In this document: positions 9,141-17,335 of the stretch, piece by piece
How the letters are laid out: every line of letters begins with the position of its first letter
How positions within the stretch are numbered: position 1 is the stretch's first letter
DNA from: Paraburkholderia sp. BL10I2N1
Lineage (GTDB): Bacteria; Pseudomonadota; Gammaproteobacteria; Burkholderiales; Burkholderiaceae
Reading direction: 5' to 3'
Length of the DNA: 64,000 bases
NCBI RefSeq assembly: GCF_004361815.1
Contig: NZ_SNWA01000001.1
Location: forward strand, 3,596,001 to 3,660,000
Notes under the pieces: model-generated
The model's input: only the letters and a program-made list of their open reading frames with translations
What the model was told of the DNA's origin: nothing
Databases searched by the model: none
Position numbers and translations under genes: made by a program

Positions 9141-11593
9141 AGCATGATTCGTCACTCGCTGAACAACCCGTAATCCGTGATTTGAAGGATTTCGACACGA
9201 AGTCCGGATCGCTGGCCGAGCGATTTCTATTCAACAACCGGCTGCTGGTCGTGGTAGTTTGCCTTGTTCTCACAACAGTGCTAGGCCTGCAAGCGACAAA
9301 GCTCACGCTTAATGCCGGCTTTGAGAAGATGATCCCGACGAAGCATCCGTTTATCGTGAACTACCTTGCGAACAGGAGCGAACTGACGGGGCTAGGAAAT
9401 ACGCTAAATATCGTGGTGGAAAACAAGCACGGGACCATTTTCGATGCGGCGTACCTGGACAGTTTACGCAAGCTGAACGACGACATCTTCCTGCTACCCG
9501 GTGTCGACCGTGCCTATATGAAATCCTTGTGGACGCCTTCAACCCGTTGGCTCGGTGTGACCGAGGAGGGGCTGGAGGGCGGGCCAGTGATCCCTGACGA
9601 CTACAATGGATCGACGAAAAGTCTGGATCAGTTGCGTGCGAACATCGAACGTTCCGGGCAGGTGGGGCAGCTGGTCGCTAACAACTACCGTTCAAGCATC
9701 ATCCGGGTCCCGCTTCTTGAAAACGATGGGACTGGCCGGCGGCTCAACTATCACGAGTTCTCGAGCAAATTGAACCAGTTGAGGGACAAGTATGAATCCC
9801 CCTCGGTGGGGATCCATATTACGGGCTTCGCCAAGGTGGTTGGCGATTTGATTGATGGACTGCAGCAAGTCTTGCTTTTCTTTGCCCTTGCAATCGCTAT
9901 CTGTACATCTCTGCTTTACTGGTACACGCGTTGTGTGCGCAGCACGGTGCTAGTGGTGGTCTGTTCGCTGCTAGCGGTGGTATGGCTGCTCGGATTGCTA
10001 CCGACGCTTGGCTTCGAGATCGACCCGTACTCCATTCTGGTGCCTTTCCTGGTGTTCGCAATCGGCATGAGTCACGGCGCCCAGAAGATGAACGGGATCA
10101 TGCAAGACATCGGTCGTGGCACGCATCGCCTCGTTGCTGCGCGCTACACGTTTCGCAGGCTTTTCCTCGCGGGACTGACTGCGCTCCTGGCCGATGCGGT
10201 GGGTTTCGCAGTATTGATGGTCATCCAGATCAAGGTAATCCAGGACCTGGCGATTGCGGCCAGTATCGGCGTGGCCGTCCTGATCTTTACCAATCTCCTG
10301 CTACTACCAATTCTCCTGTCGTATGTGGGGGTCAGCAATAAGGCGGCAGTACGAAGCCTGAAGGCAGAAGTCGAGGACGAGAACGACACGCAACACAAAA
10401 AGCACGCGTTCTGGGAGTTCCTGGACTTGTTCACAGAACGCAAATGGGCTCGGCGTGCTCTGATCGTTGCTGCGGCTATGGGAGTGGCGGGCTTTGCCAT
10501 CAGTCTGAATCTGAAAGTCGGAGATCTGAAGCCCGGTGCACCGGAGCTGCGGTCAACCTCACGCTACAACCGTGATAACGCTTTTACGGTAGCGAACTAC
10601 TCGGCGAGTAGCGACACATACGTAGTAATGGTGAAGACGCCGCAGTATCAATGCACACAGTACAAGAACCTGGTGCAGGTCGATGCGCTCGAATCGCGGC
10701 TGCAACAACTGCCAGGGGTTGAGTCGACCAGTTCGGTAGCAGGTCTGGCGAGAAAGGCTGCGACGGCCATGAATGAAGGAAGCCTCAAATGGTATGAGGT
10801 CCCGCGAAGCCAGGACATGATCAATTCGATTACGAACCGTGCGCCGCGCGAGCTGTTCAACCAGAACTGTAACCTGCTGAGCATCTATATCTATCTGAAG
10901 GATCACAAGGCAAGCACGCTTGATAGCGTCGTCCGCACGGTGCAGGCGTTTGCCGATGCCAACAACACGGCAGATCATCAATTTCTGTCAGCCGCAGGCA
11001 ACGCCGGTATCGAGGCCGCAACGAATATTGTAGTGAAGCGGTCGAATACCGAAATGTTGCTGCTTGTCTATGTGGCAGTGATCGTGCTGGCGTTTATCAC
11101 TTTCCGGTCATGGCGTGCGGTCCTATGTGCGGTTTTGCCATTGATGTTGACGACGGTATTGGCAGAGGCACTCATGGTGGCGCTCGGCATTGGCGTGAAG
11201 GTGGCGACGCTACCTGTCACCGCGCTCGGCGTGGGGATAGGGGTGGACTATTCGCTCTACGTCTTGACCGTTGCGCTTGCGTGGCTGAGACGGGGTGCGA
11301 GTCTTTCCCAGGCGTATTACAAAGCGCTTCTATTCACGGGAAGAGTCGTTGTCTTGACCGGCGTGACACTTGGTGTGGCAGTGGCGACGTGGGCGTTCTC
11401 TCCTATCAAGTTTCAGGCAGACCTGGGGATTATGCTCGCGTTCATGTTCCTCTGGAACATGGTGGGTGCACTCGTCCTGCTTCCGGCGTTGGGTTATTAC
11501 CTGTTGTCCAGAAAGGGTTCGCCGGTTAAAGACGAATCCTCGACCGCTGAATCGATGAACAATATCGAGATCGCACGCGGAGCGTCACACTAA
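9137..11593 (+). CDS. RND/MMPL-family transporter
   Basis: This 818-aa inner-membrane transporter has two halves, each with a TM helix, a large periplasmic loop and a bundle of TM helices, about 12 in all. It resembles the MMPL/HAE3 (hopanoid or lipid export-like) RND branch rather than AcrB, which is over 1000 aa. Features include 'VPFLVFAIGMSHGAQKMNG' in the first bundle and 'TALGVGIGVDYSLYV' in the second. It is coupled to the YCF48-like gene by a 4-bp overlap. With DUF1302 and DUF1329 it probably moves a hydrophobic substrate across the envelope; the direction is not deducible. Confidence 0.9.
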   Translation: MKHDSSLAEQPVIRDLKDFDTKSGSLAERFLFNNRLLVVVVCLVLTTVLGLQATKLTLNAGFEKMIPTKHPFIVNYLANRSELTGLGNTLNIVVENKHGTIFDAAYLDSLRKLNDDIFLLPGVDRAYMKSLWTPSTRWLGVTEEGLEGGPVIPDDYNGSTKSLDQLRANIERSGQVGQLVANNYRSSIIRVPLLENDGTGRRLNYHEFSSKLNQLRDKYESPSVGIHITGFAKVVGDLIDGLQQVLLFFALAIAICTSLLYWYTRCVRSTVLVVVCSLLAVVWLLGLLPTLGFEIDPYSILVPFLVFAIGMSHGAQKMNGIMQDIGRGTHRLVAARYTFRRLFLAGLTALLADAVGFAVLMVIQIKVIQDLAIAASIGVAVLIFTNLLLLPILLSYVGVSNKAAVRSLKAEVEDENDTQHKKHAFWEFLDLFTERKWARRALIVAAAMGVAGFAISLNLKVGDLKPGAPELRSTSRYNRDNAFTVANYSASSDTYVVMVKTPQYQCTQYKNLVQVDALESRLQQLPGVESTSSVAGLARKAATAMNEGSLKWYEVPRSQDMINSITNRAPRELFNQNCNLLSIYIYLKDHKASTLDSVVRTVQAFADANNTADHQFLSAAGNAGIEAATNIVVKRSNTEMLLLVYVAVIVLAFITFRSWRAVLCAVLPLMLTTVLAEALMVALGIGVKVATLPVTALGVGIGVDYSLYVLTVALAWLRRGASLSQAYYKALLFTGRVVVLTGVTLGVAVATWAFSPIKFQADLGIMLAFMFLWNMVGALVLLPALGYYLLSRKGSPVKDESSTAESMNNIEIARGASH

Positions 11594-11671
11594 AGTAGAT
11601 CCCGGTTTTGATGACCGGTCGCCTCTGGGACGGAGGGGGCGACTCACGAAATTTCGCTGAAAGGTATATAT

Positions 11672-12010
11672 ATGGTGAAGCTGATCATTGCAGTAAAAAG
11701 AAAGCCTGACATGACCATCGAAGCGTTTCGCAGACACTTGAGCGTGACGCACGCAGATCTCGTTCGAAACTGTCCGGCAACCGCCAAGTTCGTCCGCAAA
11801 TACGTTCAGAGCTACGCCTTGTGGAACGGCGACGCGCTCGAGGAACCAGCATTTGACGGTGCGGCGGAACTATGGTTTGACAGCATTGATGATAAGGATC
11901 GCTTTTTTGCGGATCCCGACTACCTTGACGGTGTCCGTCCCGACGAAATTCGGTTCGCTGACATGAGTCGGACTGTGTTTTTTCTGACTGAGGAAAATCA
12001 GGTTTGTTGA
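11672..12010 (+). CDS. EthD domain-containing protein
   Basis: This 112-aa protein is a single EthD-type ferredoxin-like (dimeric alpha/beta barrel) domain: 'MVKLIIAVKRKPDMTIEAFRRHLSVTHADLV' and 'ELWFDSIDDKDRFFADPDYLDGVRPDE'. EthD proteins accompany P450 or other oxygenase systems and some are decarboxylases or cyclases. It follows the RND gene by 78 bp and precedes a structured intergenic segment. Its function in this pathway is unknown. Confidence 0.85.
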   Translation: MVKLIIAVKRKPDMTIEAFRRHLSVTHADLVRNCPATAKFVRKYVQSYALWNGDALEEPAFDGAAELWFDSIDDKDRFFADPDYLDGVRPDEIRFADMSRTVFFLTEENQVC

Positions 12011-12045
12011 ATATCTGAGATTCAATGGTGTGTGCCGTATGGGAA

Positions 12046-12121
12046 GGCAGACTGCGATTCCTTCTCGCGCAGCACCTTTAAGTGCTGCAGCGTTAGGGAG
12101 CCGGATTCACTCCGGTCTGCC
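12046..12121 (+). ncRNA. predicted cloverleaf-like RNA structure in the EthD-SDR gap
   Basis: Within the 153-bp gap a 76-nt segment folds on paper as a four-way junction. The outer stem is GGCAGAC (12046-12052) with GTCTGCC (12115-12121). Hairpin 1 is GCGA/TCGC (12054-12057/12065-12068, 7-nt loop). Hairpin 2 is GCAGCAC/GTGCTGC (12069-12075/12082-12088, 6-nt loop). Hairpin 3 is CGGA/TCCG (12102-12105/12111-12114). Its 76-nt size and 7-bp outer stem are tRNA-like, but the D-loop GG, a 7-nt anticodon loop and a TTCRA T-loop are missing. It could be a riboswitch-like leader, an mRNA-processing element or a decayed tRNA. Confidence 0.4.
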
Positions 12122-12163
12122 TACATATGCTGACGTTTCATTGATTAATCCCGGAGAAACTGT

Positions 12164-12931
12164 ATGGCTCGTGTCGGACGGCTGGAAGGGAAAGTGTGTG
12201 TGATCACCGGCACAGGGGGGAGCATGGGACGCGCAGCGGCCTTAATGTTCGCCCGTGAAGGTGCAAAGATAGTCGGCTGTGATATTTCTGTAGATGCTGC
12301 CGAGGAGACGGTCGCTGAAGTACGCAATGCCGGCGGAGAGATGGTGTCATTGCAACCATGCGATCTTACACAAAGAGAGCACTGTCAGTCGCTGGTAGCT
12401 CTTGCGTTAAACACCTACGGTTGGATTGACGTATTGTTCAACAATGCCGCGATGGCTTGGTTCGCGCCGATCGACACGATCAGTGACGAGCAATGGTACA
12501 AGACTATCGATCAGGAGTTGCACCTCGTCTTTGAGATGGTCAGAGCAGCATGGCCTGAGCTGACCAAGCGTTCCGGATCGATCATCAACACCGCCTCTGT
12601 CTCAGCATGGTCGACCTACCGGGTCCTGCCTGCTCTGGCGCATTCCGCTGCCAAGGGTGCGGTCGTTTCGTTGACCCGCCAACTGGCGCTTGAGGGTCGG
12701 GCGCACGGATTGAGGGCGAACTCAATTTCGCCTGGACTCATCGAGACCAATCAAACTCGTCCACTACTGTCCAATCCCGAGTGGTCTGACCCGATGCTCG
12801 GAAAGATCATGCTCGGCCGGATGGGCCGTCCCGAAGAGGTGGCTGCAACTGCTCTGTTTCTGGCGTCTGACGAAAGCTCATTCATCACCGGAGCCGATAT
12901 TCGGGTGGACGGTGGGACCACAGCATGGTAG
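12164..12931 (+). CDS. SDR-like protein lacking the catalytic tyrosine
   Basis: This 255-aa protein has the SDR fold: TGTGGSMG (residues 15-22), an NNA motif at about 93-95 and a C-terminal 'FITGADIRVDGG'. At the active site Ser147 and Lys164 are in place, but the position of the YxxxK tyrosine is His160 ('LAHSAAK'). A paralogue at 24334-25125 has Gln there. Loss of the same residue in two related genes suggests a non-dehydrogenase or differently catalysed role (hydratase, isomerase or dehydratase chemistry, or cofactor binding). GGAGAAA precedes the start. Confidence 0.85.
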   Translation: MARVGRLEGKVCVITGTGGSMGRAAALMFAREGAKIVGCDISVDAAEETVAEVRNAGGEMVSLQPCDLTQREHCQSLVALALNTYGWIDVLFNNAAMAWFAPIDTISDEQWYKTIDQELHLVFEMVRAAWPELTKRSGSIINTASVSAWSTYRVLPALAHSAAKGAVVSLTRQLALEGRAHGLRANSISPGLIETNQTRPLLSNPEWSDPMLGKIMLGRMGRPEEVAATALFLASDESSFITGADIRVDGGTTAW

Positions 12932-12983
12932 CCGCCAATCGCCGCGCCAAAGTCGTAATGCCATTCGAAAAGGGAGACGCAAG

Positions 12984-13052
12984 ATGAAGAAATCTATCCA
13001 GATTTCGCAGGAAAATGGACTTGCAAAAATAAGGCTGGAGGTTTCATGCTGA
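12984..13052 (+). CDS. possible 22-aa leader peptide overlapping the GST start
   Basis: An ATG with GGGAGA six bases upstream opens a 22-codon reading frame (MKKSIQIS... ending VSC). Its TGA (13050-13052) overlaps the GST start region (ATG at 13046). The arrangement would couple its translation to the GST gene. It may be chance; no regulatory residue pattern is evident. Confidence 0.35.
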   Translation: MKKSIQISQENGLAKIRLEVSC

Positions 13053-13792
13053 CCGTTTACGTCTGCGGAGGGCCGAATCCCCGCAAAGTTGCGATACTTC
13101 TTGAGGAACTCGGCTGGGAGTATCGGTCGAAACTGGTGGACATCTACCTCGGCGAGCAGCGCTCCGAAGATTATCTGGCGATCAATCCGAATGGACGCCT
13201 GCCCGCCCTCGTTGACGAGAATTCAGAGTCCCCACCGGTCGTGCTATGGGAATCCGGGGTGATCCTTGAATATCTTGCCGACAAGTCAGGGCGATTCCTG
13301 CCGAAGAGCGGAGCCCAGCGATATGAAGTGCTGAAGTGGCTGCACTTCCAGCTTACGCACGCGCCATATCTCGGCAACGCCCATCTCTATCGAGTGATGT
13401 ACAAAGAAGCTATTCCCTTCGATATCAAGCGATTCACAATTGAATCGGCGCGAATTTACGGAGTGCTTGACGCGCAACTGGGTCGCTCGCAGTTCGTTGC
13501 GGGCGACGATTATTCAATTGCTGACATGGCCTGGTATCCGTGGATTCAGTACCACGAGTGGCAGGGTCAAGACCTTGCCGATTTTCCTAACGTGAGCAGT
13601 TGGTTCGGCGAGTTGAGTGAGCGCCCAGCCGTACGGAAGGGGGCGGCAATTCCATGGGCGTATGGTGAATACGGTCCCAGCGCCGTGGGTGAAAAGGTCA
13701 GTCGGCTGGTCGATCGACGGCTCAAGGATCCTCAATTTACGCTATCGGCTACGGCCGCTGACGATGCAATGTGCAATCTCGCACCTAAGTGA
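13046..13792 (+). CDS. glutathione S-transferase family protein
   Basis: This 248-aa cytosolic GST has an N-terminal thioredoxin-fold domain (residues 1-85, 'GGPNPRKVAILLEELG', 'NPNGRLPALVDE', 'LWESGVILEYLAD' with the glutathione-binding E-S pair) and an all-helical C-terminal domain (about 95-215). It resembles the YghU/Nu-like branch, which includes glutathione lyases acting on lignin beta-aryl-ether intermediates, but the exact class is uncertain. A glutathione reductase lies two genes downstream, so a glutathione-dependent catabolic step with recycling of GSSG is likely. GGAGG lies just upstream of the start. Confidence 0.88.
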   Translation: MLTVYVCGGPNPRKVAILLEELGWEYRSKLVDIYLGEQRSEDYLAINPNGRLPALVDENSESPPVVLWESGVILEYLADKSGRFLPKSGAQRYEVLKWLHFQLTHAPYLGNAHLYRVMYKEAIPFDIKRFTIESARIYGVLDAQLGRSQFVAGDDYSIADMAWYPWIQYHEWQGQDLADFPNVSSWFGELSERPAVRKGAAIPWAYGEYGPSAVGEKVSRLVDRRLKDPQFTLSATAADDAMCNLAPK

Positions 13793-13803
13793 TTAGCCGT
13801 TAC

Positions 13804-13835
13804 CGACGCGCGCACTTCTATTTGTGCGCGCATCG
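13804..13835 (+). terminator. GC-rich hairpin after the GST gene
   Basis: GCGCGCAC (13808-13815) and GTGCGCGC (13824-13831) form a perfect 8-bp stem with an 8-nt loop, extendable with flanking CGA/TCG. It is placed right after the GST stop. There is no T-tract, so it is a weak terminator or a processing hairpin. Confidence 0.45.
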
Positions 13836-13914
13836 GAACGCATCCAAACTGACGCTTCTTCGGTTGGCCTATCTAACGCGTCAGGATCTTGTTTCACCGT
13901 AGGGAGGAATGCTG

Positions 13915-14553
13915 ATGCAACCATTGAGCGTATTGATCGTTGGAGTGGGTGGGCTTGGGAAGTGCATCGCACAAGAGGCGCTTGAGCGCGGCTTACGCGT
14001 TTCCGTTCTCGTGAGAAATGAAGCCAAGCTCGAAGCCGCGCTGGGAGGCGATATTGTCGCAAAGTTGTGCAAGATCACGCTAGGCGATGGCACGCGCCCG
14101 CAGGTGCTAGACGAGGCTATGTCCGGAATCGACGTTGTTTTGTCAGGCCGAGGCGCCGATCCTGATTTGGCATTCGAGTTGGCGGCAGCAGTCAAGCGAA
14201 ATGACGTCAAGAAGCTCTGTTGGCCGGCTGGCACCACGAATGTCCTGGCTGACGATGGTGTCACACCAAACTATGAACGGCTCGTGCATTTAGGGAGTTG
14301 GGTTGAGGGCGCATACCGTGCACATGGCGCATGTATCGATGCCATTCGTGAGGCCGACATCAACTATGTAATCTTTTGTCCAGGCCGCATGGGGAGTGTC
14401 GGTCTGCGAAGTACGGACGTCCGTGCATCAGTGCGGATTAATCGCGACTCCGGCCCCTTCGTTTCATACGAGGACGCGGCCTGGGTGATGGTCGAAGCCG
14501 CTACCACGAACAACTTTGACCGCCAGCTTATCAGCGCGGCGACGAAAGTCTGA
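13915..14553 (+). CDS. NmrA-like NAD(P)-binding protein
   Basis: This 212-aa atypical SDR of the NAD(P)H-binding/NmrA type begins with the Rossmann motif 'LIVGVGGLGKCIAQEALERG' and continues with 'LGDGTRPQVLDEAMSGIDVVLSGRG'. Such proteins are reductases or NAD(P)-sensing factors. AGGGAGG ends seven bases before the ATG at 13915, while the ATG at 13909 is almost touching it, so 13915 is the better start. It sits between GST and glutathione reductase. Substrate unknown. Confidence 0.75.
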   Translation: MQPLSVLIVGVGGLGKCIAQEALERGLRVSVLVRNEAKLEAALGGDIVAKLCKITLGDGTRPQVLDEAMSGIDVVLSGRGADPDLAFELAAAVKRNDVKKLCWPAGTTNVLADDGVTPNYERLVHLGSWVEGAYRAHGACIDAIREADINYVIFCPGRMGSVGLRSTDVRASVRINRDSGPFVSYEDAAWVMVEAATTNNFDRQLISAATKV

Positions 14554-14690
14554 AAGTTCTTTGTCAGACGCGTTGCGGCCTCGAATACGAATCTCCTAGC
14601 CTACGTACCTGCTTCGGCGTCGTCCGCGTCGGCATGCAGGACATGGCATAAAGACGGAGACTTAACTAACACCGTCTAGGATTTGTTTTC

Positions 14691-16094
14691 ATGACCGTGT
14701 ATGACTATGACCTTTTCGTGATTGGTGCCGGGTCGGGCGGTGTGCGCGCCGCACGCGTGACCGCCGCACTTGGACGCCGCGTGGCGATCGCGGAGGAATA
14801 TCGCTTCGGCGGGGCATGTGTCATTCGAGGCTGTATGCCGAAAAAGCTGTTCGTCTATGCTTCGCAATATGGCGAACACTTTGAGGATGCGGCGGGCTAC
14901 GGTTGGAAGGTAGCAAAGCCGAGCTTCGACTGGCCTACACTCCTTGCCAATAAGGACCGCGAGATCGCTCGACTGGAAGGCGTCTACCGGCGCAATGTCG
15001 AAGCCTCGGGGGTCACCATACTGAACACGAGGGCGGAGATTGTTGATCGTCACACCGTAAGGCTTGTAGGCGAAGGGCGGACCGTCACGGTCGACCAGAT
15101 ATTGATCGCCACCGGCGGTCGTCCGTCAGCGCATCCCGCGCTTCCAGGCCATGAACATTGCATCACTTCCAACGAAGCATTCCATCTGCAGAACCTGCCA
15201 AAGTCGATAATGATCGGCGGCGGCGGCTACATTGCGGTGGAATTCGCGAACATCTTCCACGGATTGGGCGTTGAAACGACGCTCGTTTATCGCGGGATGG
15301 AAATTCTCAATCGCTTCGACATGGATTTGCGCACCGGCCTGCACGAAGCCATGTCGAGAAAGGGCATCGAGGTCATCTGTCATTCGGTCGCTGAGGATGT
15401 GGCGCGTCGCGATGATCGACGTCTGGATGTACGTTTGAGCAATGGGGAAACGCGCACGGTCGACCATTTCATGCTGGCTGTGGGGCGATCGCCAAATACA
15501 GAAGGACTAGGGCTTAACGCCGCCGGCGTCGAGACCTCCTCGACCGGTGCTGTGGTCGTGGACCAATTTTCGCGGACAAGTGTCGAAAACATCTGGGCTA
15601 TCGGCGACGTGACCGACCGGGTCCAACTTACACCGGTGGCGATCCATGAGGCGATGTGCTTCGTGGAGACAGCGTTTAAGGATCACCCTACGGCCCCTGA
15701 CCATGACCTGATAGCGACTGCTGTTTTCTCGCAGCCTGAGATCGGCACCATTGGCTTACCGGAACACGAGGCCGTGGCGAAGTACGAGGATCTGGAAGTC
15801 TATCGTACTTCGTTCCGACCCACTCGTAATGCGCTTTCCGGGCGCGACGAGAAGGTGCTTATGAAATTGATCGTAGAAACCACATCTCGGAAGGTGGTCG
15901 GGGCCCACGTTATGGGACCTGATGCCGGCGAGATGGCACAGTTACTCGCTATCCCACTTAAAGCCGGCGCTACCAAGGATGACTTCGACCGCACGATGGC
16001 GGTGCATCCGACGGCGGCTGAGGAGTTCGTAACCATGTACAGACCGACATACCGGGTTGAGCATGGCGAGCGGGTCGATCAGTTAACAGCTTGA
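14691..16094 (+). CDS. gor: glutathione-disulfide reductase
   Basis: This 467-aa FAD-dependent pyridine nucleotide-disulfide oxidoreductase reduces GSSG with NADPH. The FAD motif is 'GAGSGG' (12-17) and the redox pair is Cys43/Cys48 in 'GACVIRGCMPKK'. A second dinucleotide motif is 'GGGGYIAVEFA', and the C-terminal dimer-interface signature 'HPTAAEEFVT' carries the active-site His-Glu. All are glutathione-reductase-like. Presence in a catabolic cluster with a GST suggests regeneration of glutathione consumed by that enzyme; a general stress role is an alternative. It is convergent with a LysR gene. Confidence 0.92.
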   Translation: MTVYDYDLFVIGAGSGGVRAARVTAALGRRVAIAEEYRFGGACVIRGCMPKKLFVYASQYGEHFEDAAGYGWKVAKPSFDWPTLLANKDREIARLEGVYRRNVEASGVTILNTRAEIVDRHTVRLVGEGRTVTVDQILIATGGRPSAHPALPGHEHCITSNEAFHLQNLPKSIMIGGGGYIAVEFANIFHGLGVETTLVYRGMEILNRFDMDLRTGLHEAMSRKGIEVICHSVAEDVARRDDRRLDVRLSNGETRTVDHFMLAVGRSPNTEGLGLNAAGVETSSTGAVVVDQFSRTSVENIWAIGDVTDRVQLTPVAIHEAMCFVETAFKDHPTAPDHDLIATAVFSQPEIGTIGLPEHEAVAKYEDLEVYRTSFRPTRNALSGRDEKVLMKLIVETTSRKVVGAHVMGPDAGEMAQLLAIPLKAGATKDDFDRTMAVHPTAAEEFVTMYRPTYRVEHGERVDQLTA

Positions 16095-16131
16095 TCAAAT
16101 CTCAAGGCGGCGCGCGGTCGCCCTTTGCACT

Positions 16132-17064
16132 TCATGCTTCGCTTCGCTGCGCCGCGAACAGCGATGCGATCAGGTGCCGGAGCCACTGGTTGCCAGGGTG
16201 GTGGTGAAAGCGCGAGTGCCAGTGCTGCGTAATTTCAAAAGACGGTAGGGGAACCGGCGGTGCAAGGATCTGCAACGGCGCCAATTCCCCGAAGGCGGTC
16301 GCGAGACTTCGAGGCAGAACAGCAATATAGTCACCCTGCGCAATGAGCGTCCACAAGCCAAGGCAATGGGCGACGCGCGCCATAGCTGCCCGTTGCACCC
16401 CATGGTGCTGAAATACGGCATCGATTGATGCCTCCATCAATGCGTGTCCGCTACCTGGCGGCCGGTAGATGATGTGCTGTGCAGTCAGGAATTGTTCGAG
16501 CGTGAGTTTGCGGGCGATCCACGGGTGATCACAGCGCGCCACGCAGACGAACGTTTCTGTGAACAGCCTCTGTTGATGAAACGGGCCTTCGAACCCATGC
16601 AAGTAGCCGACTGCAAGGTCCACATCACCGCTCTCCAAGGCAGCCTCGCGAAGCCGGAAGGGCGGTAGCTGTTCCGTGAAAATACGAACGGAAGGGGCTT
16701 GCTGCGTGATGAAACGCAGCAGACGTGGGAGCAGGACGAACTGTCCTACGTCGGTCATGAAAAGCGTGAACGAGCGTTCCGCGCACGCGGGATCAAAGCC
16801 GAGCTTGTGTTCGAGTGCCGCGTCTATACGGGCGAGGCTTTCGCGGATCGGGTCGGCGATCTCTTCAGCCCACGTCGTGGGCATCATACCTTCAGACGTT
16901 CGAACGAAGAGTGGGTCCCCCATCGCATCGCGCAGGCGGTTTAGCGCGTTGCTCACCGTCGATTGTGTCAGGCCGAGATTTAGCGCGGCAATAGTCACGC
17001 TGCGCGTCTGCAAAATCGCGTCGAAGACTTTCAACAGATTGAGATCGATTCGGTGGGGATTCAT
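16132..17064 (-). CDS. LysR-family transcriptional regulator
   Basis: This 310-aa LysR-type regulator opens 'MNPHRIDLNLLKVFDAILQTRSVTIAALNLG', followed by 'TQSTVSNALNRLRDAMGDPLFVRTSEGM' and an effector-binding domain. It is distantly similar to the regulator at 2258-3205. The start at 17064 is chosen over an upstream ATG at 17133, whose extension would be encoded by the tandem repeats at 17103-17149. It is divergent from the reductase operon at 17336. The palindrome at 17220-17238 is its likely operator. Confidence 0.9.
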   Translation of the reverse strand: MNPHRIDLNLLKVFDAILQTRSVTIAALNLGLTQSTVSNALNRLRDAMGDPLFVRTSEGMMPTTWAEEIADPIRESLARIDAALEHKLGFDPACAERSFTLFMTDVGQFVLLPRLLRFITQQAPSVRIFTEQLPPFRLREAALESGDVDLAVGYLHGFEGPFHQQRLFTETFVCVARCDHPWIARKLTLEQFLTAQHIIYRPPGSGHALMEASIDAVFQHHGVQRAAMARVAHCLGLWTLIAQGDYIAVLPRSLATAFGELAPLQILAPPVPLPSFEITQHWHSRFHHHPGNQWLRHLIASLFAAQRSEA

Positions 17065-17102
17065 TTTCTTCGTGAGCTCGTGCTCCGAATGCGCTTCGGC
17101 AA

Positions 17103-17149
17103 CACATTGATGGTAAGCGCTTCTGCAGCACATTGATGGTAAGCGCTTC
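17103..17149. repeat. 26-bp-period direct repeat containing AAGCGCTT palindromes
   Basis: The 21-bp unit beginning CACATTGATGG and ending AAGCGCTTC occurs at 17103-17123 and 17129-17149 (period 26). A partial third GCGCTTCGGCAA lies on the left (17091-17102). Each unit ends in the self-complementary octamer AAGCGCTT. It lies just upstream of the LysR start, so it may be regulatory for that gene. Confidence 0.65.
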
Positions 17150-17219
17150 GACGCCTATGTCGATTGGTAGAAGTCCCTCCCTGCATACGGTCGGCATCTA
17201 TTGATGTCCAAAATACCTT

Positions 17220-17238
17220 GAATTTCGATTCTAAATTC
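17220..17238. promoter_or_regulatory. candidate LysR box upstream of the reductase operon
   Basis: GAATTT-CGATTCT-AAATTC is a perfect 6-bp-arm dyad with a 7-nt centre and contains the LysR T-N11-A pattern. It lies in the divergent gap between lysR (17064) and the reductase (17336). Confidence 0.55.
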
Positions 17239-17335
17239 GACTGAGGTTCAGAACGTCCATAGGCTATTGGCAAGTGGTTCCCAAACGCCGGCACCTGTGG
17301 GTGTCGAGCACACGACAAAAAAGGAGGAGACGTCA

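Noticed and set aside
12046..12121. Functional tRNA gene
   Set aside because: Tyr-like or other identity cannot be assigned: no GG in the D-loop, a 6-nt anticodon loop and no TTCRA T-loop.
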